Of a stretch of DNA of 10,242 nt, positions 1 to 7,510 are shown piece after piece; positions within the stretch are counted from its first letter, which is position 1, and the number at the start of each line of letters is the position of its first letter. This stretch comes from an uncultured Verrucomicrobiota bacterium. GTDB taxonomy: Bacteria; Verrucomicrobiota; Kiritimatiellia; RFP12; UBA1067. The notes under the pieces are model-generated. The model made no database searches and was not told the DNA's origin. It saw only the letters and a program-made list of their open reading frames with translations. A program made the translations under genes and the position numbers. The stretch is from assembly GCA_945483525.1 (NCBI GenBank), contig CALYRV010000065.1:1-10242 (forward strand), read 5' to 3'.

Positions 1-1
1 A

Positions 2-1222
2 CTTGCGCTCGCCTATCATGACCGTTCGGACGGCGGACTTGCGGTGACGCTCGCGGAAATGGCGATCACCGGCGGCCGCGGAGTCCTGGCGAAGCTTCCC
101 GAAGGGGATGTCCTCGAACAGCTTTTCAACGAGCAGCCAGGCGCCGTCCTCCAGGTGGCGGAGAAGAATTACGGCAAGGTGCTTGAAATCTTCAAGGCGG
201 CGCGCGTTCCGGCGCAGCTCATCGGAACCTGCACCCAGTCCAGCCGCGGCTTCAAGGTCTGGGTCGGTTCGCGCCTCGCGATTGACACCGACATCACGTA
301 TCTGCGCCGCGCGTGGTCTGAGACGACCTACCGCATGCAGGCCCTCCGCGACAATCCGTACACCGCGCGTCAGGAGTACGACAACGGACTCGACGAGCGC
401 GATCCCGGCATGAGTTTCCTGCTCACTTACGACCCCGATGAGAAACATGTCATCTCGGCGAAGCCGCGGATGGCGATCCTGCGCGAGCAGGGCGTCAACG
501 GACATATCGAGATGGCCGCGGCGTTCGCGCTTGCCGGGTTCGACTGCCAGGACGTCCACATGAGCGATCTTATCGCGGGACGTGTCGATCTCGCCGATTT
601 CCAGGGGCTGGTCGCTTGCGGCGGCTTCTCCTACGGCGATGTCCTTGGCGCGGGTTCGGGTTGGGCGCGTTCGATTCTCTACAATGCGGAGCTCAAGGAG
701 ATGTTTAAGAAGTTCTTCGAACGTCCCGATACCTTCAGCCTGGGCGTCTGCAACGGCTGTCAGATGCTGTCGCAACTCAAGGACATTATCCCTGGAGCGG
801 AGAATTGGCCGAAGTTCGTGAAGAATGTTTCCGAGCAGTTCGAGGCGCGTTATGCGACAATCGAGATCGAGCCGTCTCCGTCGATCTTCTTCAAGGGTAT
901 GGAGGGCTCGCGGCTTCCGATCGCGGTTGCGCACGGTGAGGGCCGCGTATGGACGGATGGCTTCGTGCCGACGGTCTGTGCCGCGCACTTTGTGGATAAC
1001 TACGGCAATGCGACAACGCGTTATCCGTACAATCCGAACGGTTCGATCGGCGGGCAGACCGCGTTCACCACGGCTGACGGGCGCGTCACTATCATGATGC
1101 CGCATCCCGAGCGCGGATTCCGCGCGGCGCAGCTTTCGTACAACGACGGATCGTTCAAGGTGAACGGACCCTGGATGCGCATGTTCCAGAACGCTTATCG
1201 TTTCGCGATCGATCGCCGGTAA
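2..1222 (+). CDS. purL: Phosphoribosylformylglycinamidine synthase, C-terminal part (5' end outside window)
   Basis: This enzyme makes formylglycinamidine ribonucleotide from FGAR, glutamine and ATP, the fourth step of de novo purine synthesis in the cytoplasm. The reading frame is open from base 2 with no natural start. The GTG at 44 is internal, because the codons before it already read [14 protein letters not shown], a conserved stretch of the synthetase half. About 406 residues remain of a protein that is usually near 1,300 in this single-chain form. Residues 1 to about 115 close the second AIRS-like domain. A class I glutamine amidotransferase domain runs from about residue 152 to the end. 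Its nucleophile Cys250 lies in GVCNGCQM (codon 749-751), and the His and Glu lie in MPHPERG (codons 1103-1105 and 1109-1111). All catalytic residues of the glutaminase are present, so the visible part looks intact. It ends with TAA 14 bases before the CstA-family gene. Confidence 0.96.
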   Translation, partial: LALAYHDRSDGGLAVTLAEMAITGGRGVLAKLPEGDVLEQLFNEQPGAVLQVAEKNYGKVLEIFKAARVPAQLIGTCTQSSRGFKVWVGSRLAIDTDITYLRRAWSETTYRMQALRDNPYTARQEYDNGLDERDPGMSFLLTYDPDEKHVISAKPRMAILREQGVNGHIEMAAAFALAGFDCQDVHMSDLIAGRVDLADFQGLVACGGFSYGDVLGAGSGWARSILYNAELKEMFKKFFERPDTFSLGVCNGCQMLSQLKDIIPGAENWPKFVKNVSEQFEARYATIEIEPSPSIFFKGMEGSRLPIAVAHGEGRVWTDGFVPTVCAAHFVDNYGNATTRYPYNPNGSIGGQTAFTTADGRVTIMMPHPERGFRAAQLSYNDGSFKVNGPWMRMFQNAYRFAIDRR

Positions 1223-1224
1223 AC

Positions 1225-1230
1225 AGGAGA
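1225..1230 (+). promoter_or_regulatory. Shine-Dalgarno of the cstA-type gene
   Basis: AGGAGA lies six bases before the ATG at 1237, in the 14-base gap after purL. It is one of the clearest ribosome binding sites in the window and fixes that start. No terminator or promoter fits in the gap, so co-transcription with purL is likely. Confidence 0.8.
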
Positions 1231-1236
1231 TTCCGT

Positions 1237-2709
1237 ATGCTTTACTTCCTCGGCGGTATTGCATTCTTGATCATTGGGTATTTCACCTATGGGCGGTTCG
1301 TTGAAAGGATCGTCGGGACGAGTTCTTCGCCGACGCCCTGCATGGCGAATCCGGATGGCGTGGACTTCGTCCCCTTGCCTAAATGGAAGAATATGCTGAT
1401 CCAGCTGCTGAACATCGCCGGGGTAGGACCGGTTCTCGGGGTGATCCTCGGCATCAAGTTCGGCAAGGTGGCGATGCTCATCATTCCGGTCGGCTGCGTG
1501 TTCATGGGGGGCGTTCACGACTTCCTTGCGGGCATGATGTCCATTCGCCGCAACGGGGCGAATATGCCTAAGATCGTGGAGGAGATGCTTGGGAAGGGCT
1601 ATGCGACCGGGTTTTCGTGGGTGATGGTGCTGTTGTTGCTCCTCTGCTGCGCCGTGTTCATCAACGTGCCAGCGAACCTCTTCGACAAGACCTGGTTCCC
1701 GGGCACCGACATGTTCTGGTTGTCGGTTCTCGGGATATTCGCCTATTATGTCGCCGCCACGCTTTTCCCCGTGGATGCGATCATCGGGCGATTCTATCCG
1801 ATCTTCGGCGGACTTCTGATCCTGGGTTCGCTGGCGATATCGGTGGCGGTCGTGATTGCCGGGTTCAGGAATCCGGAGATTCTATCCGACTGCGCTAATT
1901 TCGCCAGCGAGGAATTCGGCAACTTCCAGGGGGGAAATCCGTTGTTCCCGTGCCTTTTCGTCACGATCGCCTGCGGCATCATCTCGGGTTTTCATGCGAC
2001 CCAAAGTCCGATTGTCGCCCGAACGATAAGGTCTGAACGCGAGGCCCGTGTTACTTTCTACGGGATGATGATCGTAGAGGGCGTGATCGCGATGATCTGG
2101 GCGGCGGCAGCGCTGGCGATCTACAATCTCGCTCCGGAGAATCTGAAGCTGGCCGGTCCGGTGGTGCTTGGCAACATCGCCAATCATTTCCTCGGCTCCG
2201 GGCTTGGGGGTGTTACAGTGGCTGCGATCATCGTGCTGGCCGTTACCTCCGGCGATACCGCGATGCGTTCATCGCGACTGTCGCTCGGAGAGATGCTGCA
2301 TGTCGATCAGGTGAACATCCGGAACCGGGTGCTGACGTGTCTGCCGCTGATAGCGGTGGTCGGCGTGCTTCTCTGGTGGTCCAATCGGAGTCCCAAGACG
2401 TTTAACAACCTTTGGAATTATTTCGCCTGGGGCAATCAAATGGTGTCCGCCACGATCCTCATGTGCGGGGCCGTCTGGCTGCTCCGTCAGGGCAAGAAGG
2501 CGACCGGATGCATCGCGTTGCTGCCGGGAATGTTCATGACGACGGTAGTTGGGACATTCATTTTCTGGACACCAGGAACCGGTGGACAGCCCGTGGGGCT
2601 CGTTCCTGGCGGGCTTCCACTTGGAGTTTCGATTGCGATTGGAGTCGTGGTGGCATTGTTTTTCGCAGTTTTCGTCTATCGTCGCGGCAAAGGGGAAAAT
2701 TTGATATAA
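1237..2709 (+). CDS. cstA: CstA-family carbon starvation/pyruvate-type transporter, short form
   Basis: This is a 490-residue, very hydrophobic inner-membrane protein with roughly a dozen membrane spans. Family landmarks appear in order: an N-terminal span followed by DGVDFVPLPKW (about 42-52), NIAGVGPVLGVILG (60-73), GGVHDFLAGMMSIRRNG (91-107), GFHATQSPIVARTI (251-264), VTSGDTAMRSSRL (336-348) and NNLWNYFAWGNQMVSATIL (390-408). E. coli CstA and BtsT are near 700 residues, so this is a short version, but start, end and core motifs are all present and it does not look truncated. Characterised relatives take up pyruvate or have been linked to peptide use during carbon limitation. The substrate here cannot be read from sequence. 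It starts behind AGGAGA directly after purL. Its last codons contain the -10 element of the following gene. Confidence 0.92.
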   Translation: MLYFLGGIAFLIIGYFTYGRFVERIVGTSSSPTPCMANPDGVDFVPLPKWKNMLIQLLNIAGVGPVLGVILGIKFGKVAMLIIPVGCVFMGGVHDFLAGMMSIRRNGANMPKIVEEMLGKGYATGFSWVMVLLLLLCCAVFINVPANLFDKTWFPGTDMFWLSVLGIFAYYVAATLFPVDAIIGRFYPIFGGLLILGSLAISVAVVIAGFRNPEILSDCANFASEEFGNFQGGNPLFPCLFVTIACGIISGFHATQSPIVARTIRSEREARVTFYGMMIVEGVIAMIWAAAALAIYNLAPENLKLAGPVVLGNIANHFLGSGLGGVTVAAIIVLAVTSGDTAMRSSRLSLGEMLHVDQVNIRNRVLTCLPLIAVVGVLLWWSNRSPKTFNNLWNYFAWGNQMVSATILMCGAVWLLRQGKKATGCIALLPGMFMTTVVGTFIFWTPGTGGQPVGLVPGGLPLGVSIAIGVVVALFFAVFVYRRGKGENLI

Positions 2710-2715
2710 TATAAT
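2702..2715 (+). promoter_or_regulatory. Extended -10 promoter for the downstream gene run
   Basis: TGATATAAT at 2702-2710 is an exact extended -10 element (TGnTATAAT). A second TATAAT overlaps it by one base at 2710-2715. No -35 hexamer is seen at 16-18 bases upstream, which is typical of extended -10 promoters. Initiation about seven bases downstream would fall near 2716-2722, at or just before the ATG at 2720. The element overlaps the stop codon of the cstA-type gene and sits in a sudden A+T-rich patch. Function is inferred from the motif alone. Confidence 0.6.
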
Positions 2716-2719
2716 ACCA

Positions 2720-3640
2720 ATGAAGAAGTGGTGGCTATTTTTGTGTATTTTAGCCGTTTTTAGTGCGGTTAATGCTAGCTGGTACTGGCCCTTCGGTCCT
2801 GACGAAGATAAAGTGCCGCGGCTTTCTACGCTTATGCGTGATGCCACCCGGATGATTGATGAGGCCACTGAGTTGGCGGCAGACAACAAAGGCAAGGAGG
2901 CGATTGCCAAATATCGTGAAGCTTTGGCCGAGTTGGCTCAGGTTGAGGCGAACAATCCCGAGCGTGCGAATACTCCAGAATTTACGTCCCTTCGTAACAA
3001 ACGCGCATATGTTTGCGCGGCTATCGATTCGCTGCTGTTGTCCGAAGCCCGTGAAAATGCCAAGGCGGTTGCCATAACCGACACCACTGAGCTAGAGAAG
3101 ATGTTTTTGCGGAAAAAAGGGTTATTGAAAGAGCCGGCCCCTGAAGTGCAGCCTGTTCCTGCAGTCGAGCCCGCTGTTAAGACGGTCGTTCGTAAATCGC
3201 AGTTGAAAGCGAAGAAGTCTCCAGCGGTTCGTGTTGATAAACAGAACAAGAGAAGTAGTATTGCCAGGATTGAAGAGGCGCTCAGAAAAGATCCGAATAG
3301 TCGTAAATATCGGCTTGCGTTGATAGGTGAGCACATCCGTTTGGGGGAATATGATCGTGCGAAGCAGGAGATTGAGGTTCTGCTGAAGGCGAACATGACC
3401 GATTCTTCTGCGCTCAACCTCAAGGCGATCTGCGAGGCTTCTCAGGGTGATCCGAAGGCGGCGGAGGAGACGTTGTTCATGTCGATCAAGTCTAATCCGC
3501 ATGATTTCAACGGCTATTACAACATGGCGAATCTGAAGCTGTATAATTTTGGCAACATCGATGCCGCCAGATTGTATTATGATACAGGGCGCAAGATGGG
3601 CGGCCCCAAGGATGAAGCCCTTGAGGAGGCGCTCAAATGA
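2720..3640 (+). CDS. Secreted TPR-repeat protein, function unknown
   Basis: This is a 306-residue protein. Residues 1-19 form a signal peptide: two lysines, a hydrophobic core and a likely cut after VNA, so it should act outside the cytoplasm. Residues about 34-128 are mainly helical and may hold a degenerate first repeat (ELAADNKGKEAIAKYREALA is TPR-like). A proline- and lysine-rich linker covers about 136-180. From about 181 to the end there are three or four tetratricopeptide-like helix pairs, with landmarks YRLALIGEHIRLGEYDRAKQ and GYYNMANLKLYNFGNIDAAR. TPR domains bind protein partners; no catalytic motif is seen. The start has no Shine-Dalgarno and lies just behind the extended -10 element, so it is probably read from a near-leaderless message. 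Its stop overlaps the next start in ATGA. Codon use is less G+C-rich than in purL and cstA. The gene family is not one I can name. Confidence 0.85.
   Translation: MKKWWLFLCILAVFSAVNASWYWPFGPDEDKVPRLSTLMRDATRMIDEATELAADNKGKEAIAKYREALAELAQVEANNPERANTPEFTSLRNKRAYVCAAIDSLLLSEARENAKAVAITDTTELEKMFLRKKGLLKEPAPEVQPVPAVEPAVKTVVRKSQLKAKKSPAVRVDKQNKRSSIARIEEALRKDPNSRKYRLALIGEHIRLGEYDRAKQEIEVLLKANMTDSSALNLKAICEASQGDPKAAEETLFMSIKSNPHDFNGYYNMANLKLYNFGNIDAARLYYDTGRKMGGPKDEALEEALK
3623..3629 (+). promoter_or_regulatory. Shine-Dalgarno of the LolA-like gene
   Basis: GAGGAGG lies within the last codons of the TPR gene, seven bases before the ATG at 3637. It supports that start and the ATGA overlap at 3637-3640. 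Confidence 0.75.
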
Positions 3641-4188
3641 TTGCACTTATTGCGAGCTTCCTGATTTCCACCAATGCTCCCGCGGCGGAGCTGATCTCCA
3701 CTTGCCGATCGATGATTCCGGACGAGGTGAAGATTGAAGGTCGGGTTATTCTGCGAAACCGCAAGGGCATTGTGCAGTTTGAGCGTGCTTATACCTTGTG
3801 TCGGACGAATGGCGTAACCCAGGTCGACATTGATGATGAGACGCTCGCCAAGACTGATGTCACCAAGGATGATCTGTCCCTTTCTTACCTATGGTGGGAC
3901 GAGGTTGCGGATGATGTGGTTAAGACTGGGGAGACGGTGCACGGGCAGGAATGCCGTGTGCTAGATCTTAAGAATGGCGAACGGACGGTCAAGGTTTGGA
4001 TTGATTGCAAGACCGGTGCGCTGCTGCAGGCGGAGGAGTATCGTGATGGCAAGGCGCATCGTCGGCTCTGGGGTACCAGGGTGAAGAAATTTGGTAATCG
4101 TTGGATGGCAAATGTCATGGAGGTCGAAACTCTCGGCTCCGGCCACCGCACCAAAGTAACAGTGGAGAAATTGAATAATGAACGCTAA
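3637..4188 (+). CDS. Short outer-membrane lipoprotein-sorting-like (LolA-fold) periplasmic protein
   Basis: This 183-residue protein has a short apparent signal peptide (1-17, likely cut after NAPAA), though without the usual N-terminal lysines. The C-terminal half resembles the LolA-like proteins annotated as outer-membrane lipoprotein-sorting proteins: LSLSYLWWDEV (80-90), ETVHGQECRVLDL (99-111), VKVWIDCKTGALLQAEEYRDGK (118-139), VKKFGNRWMANVMEVETLGSGHRT (149-172). In that group these strands form an open beta-sheet cup for lipid or acyl chains. Family members are usually nearer 250 residues, so the N-terminal half is short. Four cysteines (23, 55, 106, 124) may pair in the periplasm. It overlaps the TPR gene upstream by four bases and the AsmA-like gene downstream by 11. 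A role in moving lipids or lipoproteins is inferred from resemblance only. Confidence 0.72.
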   Translation: MIALIASFLISTNAPAAELISTCRSMIPDEVKIEGRVILRNRKGIVQFERAYTLCRTNGVTQVDIDDETLAKTDVTKDDLSLSYLWWDEVADDVVKTGETVHGQECRVLDLKNGERTVKVWIDCKTGALLQAEEYRDGKAHRRLWGTRVKKFGNRWMANVMEVETLGSGHRTKVTVEKLNNER

Positions 4189-5005
4189 GGTAAAGAAGGC
4201 CCTCAAGATTCTCGTCTGGGTCGTAGGATTGATAATTCTTGTTCCGATTCTGCTCGTTGCTACGATTCCGCTCTGGCTCGGGCCGATCGTCCGTCCTTCG
4301 GTGAACGCGATTGCACCTAAGCTTACCAAAACGGCGTTTAATATCGACAAGCTTTATCTCAATCCCTACACATGTAATTTTGAACTTGGCGGTGTCTTTG
4401 TCGGCAATCCGGAAGGGTTCTCCGACGCCAATGCGGTCAAGCTGGGGTATTTCAATGTTGATGTCGACGCGGATACGATCTCTAAGGACGTGATTGTCGT
4501 TGATAATGTCGAGGTTTCGGATATCTACGTGACTCTTCTTAGGAATGACGAGGGAAAGACCAATGTCGACATTATCCAGGAGAACGTGCTTGGAGCCAAG
4601 GAGGAGTCGAAGAGCGTCGAGCTGATGGAGAAGGAGGCCGCCGAGGCTGAACGCAAGGATCAAGTGTCAGAGGAAGAGCTCAAGGTTGAAAAAGAGGCCT
4701 TGGGATTCAATAAGAAGATCATCGTCAATCATTTCGCCTTCAAGAATGTTTCCGGTAAGCTCGCGCTTTCTAAGAACGTGGTGATACCGTTCGCGATTCC
4801 GTCCATTGAACTGAAGGATATCGGCCGCGATTCAGGAGGTTATGATGTAGATCATCTCGTTGCGGCGATCATCAAAGAGTTCTGGTCGTCGGTCATGACT
4901 TCGGCGGTGGACTTCTCTAATGCGTTGGGCGACAAGGCCAGCAAGGCCATAAATTCCCTCAATGACGCCAGCAATTCGCTCAAGGGGCTTTTTAAGAAGA
5001 ATTGA
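4178..5005 (+). CDS. AsmA-like membrane-anchored periplasmic protein
   Basis: This 275-residue protein has one N-terminal membrane segment (about 10-35) after a lysine-rich start, an anchor with the body in the periplasm. Residues about 45-138 resemble the start of AsmA/DUF748-type proteins: NIDKLYLNPYTCNFELGG, NPEGFSDANAVKLG, then alternating strands and SDIYVTLLRNDEGKTNVD. AsmA-like proteins, up to the very long TamB/YhdP forms, are linked to outer-membrane assembly and phospholipid traffic. This one is much shorter than AsmA (about 617 residues in E. coli). A highly charged Glu/Lys helix at 140-178 interrupts the sheet, which resumes at 179-216. A C-terminal helix (224-272) is amphipathic. 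Its start overlaps the LolA-like gene by 11 bases, with a modest GGAG at 4164-4167. With that neighbour it may form an envelope lipid-handling pair; this is inference. Confidence 0.7.
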   Translation: MNAKVKKALKILVWVVGLIILVPILLVATIPLWLGPIVRPSVNAIAPKLTKTAFNIDKLYLNPYTCNFELGGVFVGNPEGFSDANAVKLGYFNVDVDADTISKDVIVVDNVEVSDIYVTLLRNDEGKTNVDIIQENVLGAKEESKSVELMEKEAAEAERKDQVSEEELKVEKEALGFNKKIIVNHFAFKNVSGKLALSKNVVIPFAIPSIELKDIGRDSGGYDVDHLVAAIIKEFWSSVMTSAVDFSNALGDKASKAINSLNDASNSLKGLFKKN

Positions 5006-5047
5006 TTTCTCGTTTCGGTTATTATCAGCAGCATCATATTGAAGACA
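5006..5047 (+). promoter_or_regulatory. A+T-rich gap before glycogen phosphorylase, possible weak promoter
   Basis: This 42-base gap is the only real break in the 2720-10242 gene run. TATTAT at 5020-5025 differs from the -10 consensus by one base, but no -35 or full TGn extension accompanies it. No hairpin with a T-run is present, so read-through from upstream is expected. No Shine-Dalgarno precedes either candidate start. A second promoter here is possible but weakly supported. Confidence 0.25.
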
Positions 5048-7510
5048 ATGGAAAAGAAAGTTACAAAGAAGAAGGACCGCCGCGTTGAAATGTCGGTGGA
5101 AGGCCTTAAAGAAGATTTTGCGTGGCATCTGCGTTATACGCTTGCCAAGGGGGCGACTCGTGCAACCGAGCGAGACCAGTACACGGCCTTCGCGAATGCG
5201 GTGCGTGATCGTATTGTCGAACGCTGGATCTCCACCCAGGAGGAGTACGGTCGTCAGAACACCAAGCGTGTTTATTATATGTCTCTTGAGTTCCTGATCG
5301 GGCGTCTTCTTGGAAATAATGTTATCAACCTGAAGGCTGATCAGCTTTGCCGTGACGCGCTTAAAGAATACGGAATCGACTGGAACAATCTTCGCGATTA
5401 TGAATGCGATGCCGGTCTTGGCAATGGTGGCCTTGGGCGGCTTGCCGCCTGTTATCTCGACTCGATGTCTACGCTTGATCTTGCGGGAATGGGATATGGG
5501 CTCCGCTATGACTACGGCATCTTCAAGCAGAAGATCGTCGGTGGAAACCAAGTCGAAGAGCCTGACCAATGGTTGAAGAACGGCTATCCGTGGGAGATGG
5601 CGCGTCCAGAGTATGCCCAGCGCGTTCATTTCGGCGGACATGTCGAGTGTGTCAACATCAAGGGTCGTCAGGAGTGGAACTGGGTGCCGGACGAGACAAT
5701 CGAAGGTGTTCCTTATGATCTTCCGATTGTCGGCTACTGCAATGCGGTAAACTCGCTTCGTCTTTGGTCCGCCAAAGCGGTAAACGACTTCGATTTTAAC
5801 AACTTCAACTCCGGCTCCTATGGTGAGGCGGTCGAAAAGAAGGTTCATGCCGAGAACCTCACGAAGGTCCTCTATCCTAACGACAACACCCGTCAGGGCA
5901 AGGAGCTGCGTCTTCGTCAGCAGTACTTTTTCGTGAGTTGCTCGCTGAAAGATATTCTGCGTCGTTATCGTAGTATCAATGACGGATGGGATGCGCTTCC
6001 CGACAAGGTGTTCATTCAGCTTAATGATACGCATCCAACGCTTGTTATCCCTGAGCTTATGCGCATCCTTATCGATCAGGAGGGGCTCGATTGGGACAAG
6101 GCCTGGGATCTTACCCGCCGTTCGACGGGTTATACCAATCACACGATTCTTCAGGAGGCGCTTGAGAAGTGGCCGGTGCCGATGATGGAGAAGCTGCTTC
6201 CGCGTCATCTGCAGATCATTTATGAGATCAACGGGCGTTTCCTGCAGGAGATATCCTCGATGTATCCTGGGGACGTGAAGAAGCTTCAGCGCATGTCGCT
6301 GATTGACGAGAACGGCGAACGTTATGTGCGAATGGCGAATCTCTGTCTTGTCGGCACCTCGTCTGTTAACGGCGTAGCAGAACTTCATACTGAGATCCTC
6401 AAGAACGACCTGTTCAAGGATTTCTACGAACTCTGGCCCGAAAAGTTCCATAACGTTACCAATGGTATTACGCCTCGGCGTTGGCTGCTTAAGGCCAATC
6501 CCATGCTCTCGCAGCTCATTACCGAGAAAATCGGTGACAGTTGGATCACGCATCTCGACGAGCTTGAGAAACTTGAGAAGTTTGTCGGAGACGATGGTTT
6601 CCTCGACTGTATGGCCAAGATCAAGCGATCCAACAAGGGGCAGCTTGCCGCATACACGAAGAAGGCCATCGGCATTGAGCTCAATCCCGAGGCGATCTTC
6701 GATGTTCAGGTGAAGCGTCTTCACGAATACAAGCGTCAGCTGATGCTTGCGCTGTACATCATCCAGTTCTATAATCGTCTCTTGAACGACTCGAAGTTCG
6801 ATCCCGCGCCGCGGCAGTTTATTTTCGCGGCCAAGGCGGCGCCTGGCTATTACATGGCCAAGCTTATCATCCGTCTTATTCACGGTATCGCTGGAGTTGT
6901 CAATGCCAATCCGCGTACCCGTGACCGGCTCCAGGTGGCGTTCCTGCCCGATTACCGCGTTTCGCTTGCCGAGAAGATTATGCCGGCATCCGAAGTGTCC
7001 GAGCAGATTTCGCTGGCGGGTATGGAGGCTTCCGGTACTGGCAACATGAAGTTCATGATGAACGGCGCGCTTACCGTTGGTACTTACGATGGAGCCAATG
7101 TCGAGATTCATCGTGCAGTGGGCGACGAGAACATGTTCCTCTTCGGCATGCGCACCGAAGACGTCGCCGCGAAGCGTCCCGGCTACGTTTCGAAGGAGTA
7201 TTACGCGAAGGATCCAGAGATCAAGGATGCGCTGGACATGATCAAGTCGAACGTGTTCTCGCTTCTTGAGCCTGGTCTTTTCGATCCGATCCTCCGTAAT
7301 CTTCTTGATTATAACGACTACTATATGCTTCTTGCCGACATGGCAGATTATCGTCGTGCTCAAGGCGAGGTGGATAAGGCGTATCGAGATCAGAAACGCT
7401 GGAATCGCATGTCGCTTATCAATATCGCCCGTTCAGGGTTCTTCTCCTCCGATCGCGCGGTTCTGGAGTATGCCAAAAACATCTGGCACGTCGTGCCGGT
7501 CAAGTTCTGA
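5048..7510 (+). CDS. glgP: Glycogen/starch/maltodextrin phosphorylase
   Basis: This enzyme removes glucose from the non-reducing ends of alpha-1,4-glucans with phosphate, giving glucose 1-phosphate; it is a cytoplasmic PLP enzyme of glycosyltransferase family 35. At 820 residues from ATG 5048 it matches the usual length (E. coli GlgP is 815). Landmarks: KRVYYMSLEFLIGRLLGNN near the N-terminus, DAGLGNGGLGRLAACYLDS, QLNDTHPTLVIPELMRILID, YTNHTILQEALEKWP, NVTNGITPRRWL, VQVKRLHEYKRQLM, and the PLP site EASGTGNMKFMMNGALTVGT with the cofactor lysine at residue 668 (codon 7049-7051). All look intact. A TTG at 5039 could add three residues, but ATG is preferred since neither has a Shine-Dalgarno. No other glycogen gene is in the window; neighbours are envelope genes before and GYF_2 genes after. 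Its TGA shares a base with the next ATG. Glycogen versus maltodextrin preference cannot be read from sequence. Confidence 0.97.
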   Translation: MEKKVTKKKDRRVEMSVEGLKEDFAWHLRYTLAKGATRATERDQYTAFANAVRDRIVERWISTQEEYGRQNTKRVYYMSLEFLIGRLLGNNVINLKADQLCRDALKEYGIDWNNLRDYECDAGLGNGGLGRLAACYLDSMSTLDLAGMGYGLRYDYGIFKQKIVGGNQVEEPDQWLKNGYPWEMARPEYAQRVHFGGHVECVNIKGRQEWNWVPDETIEGVPYDLPIVGYCNAVNSLRLWSAKAVNDFDFNNFNSGSYGEAVEKKVHAENLTKVLYPNDNTRQGKELRLRQQYFFVSCSLKDILRRYRSINDGWDALPDKVFIQLNDTHPTLVIPELMRILIDQEGLDWDKAWDLTRRSTGYTNHTILQEALEKWPVPMMEKLLPRHLQIIYEINGRFLQEISSMYPGDVKKLQRMSLIDENGERYVRMANLCLVGTSSVNGVAELHTEILKNDLFKDFYELWPEKFHNVTNGITPRRWLLKANPMLSQLITEKIGDSWITHLDELEKLEKFVGDDGFLDCMAKIKRSNKGQLAAYTKKAIGIELNPEAIFDVQVKRLHEYKRQLMLALYIIQFYNRLLNDSKFDPAPRQFIFAAKAAPGYYMAKLIIRLIHGIAGVVNANPRTRDRLQVAFLPDYRVSLAEKIMPASEVSEQISLAGMEASGTGNMKFMMNGALTVGTYDGANVEIHRAVGDENMFLFGMRTEDVAAKRPGYVSKEYYAKDPEIKDALDMIKSNVFSLLEPGLFDPILRNLLDYNDYYMLLADMADYRRAQGEVDKAYRDQKRWNRMSLINIARSGFFSSDRAVLEYAKNIWHVVPVKF

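Noticed and set aside
44..1222. purL starting at GTG 44
   Set aside because: The frame is open upstream to base 2 and already encodes conserved PurL sequence, so the gene is cut by the window edge and this is not a start.
1237..2709. cstA as a truncated pseudogene because it is shorter than E. coli CstA
   Set aside because: It has its own Shine-Dalgarno, an uninterrupted frame and the core family motifs from end to end; short forms of this family are known.
2269..2910. Minus-strand open frame of 213 codons across the cstA end and TPR start
   Set aside because: It runs opposite the cstA motifs, the extended -10 and the signal peptide, and has no recognisable domain.
2938..4663. Several minus-strand open frames of 89-182 codons
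   Set aside because: They lie opposite clear + strand genes, show no family motifs and no ribosome sites worth noting.
5039..5047. TTG start for glycogen phosphorylase
   Set aside because: It adds only three residues, has no better ribosome site than the ATG at 5048, and ATG is the commoner start.
5006..5047. Terminator after the AsmA-like gene
   Set aside because: No stem with a following T-run can be drawn in the gap.
4832..7363. An 843-codon open frame on the minus strand opposite glycogen phosphorylase
   Set aside because: Its codons are exactly in register with the sense codons of glgP and of the AsmA-like gene, so a stop could arise only where the sense strand uses TTA, CTA or TCA, codons rare here. 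It ends precisely at a TCA serine codon (4832-4834) of the AsmA-like gene. The sense strand has all phosphorylase motifs.
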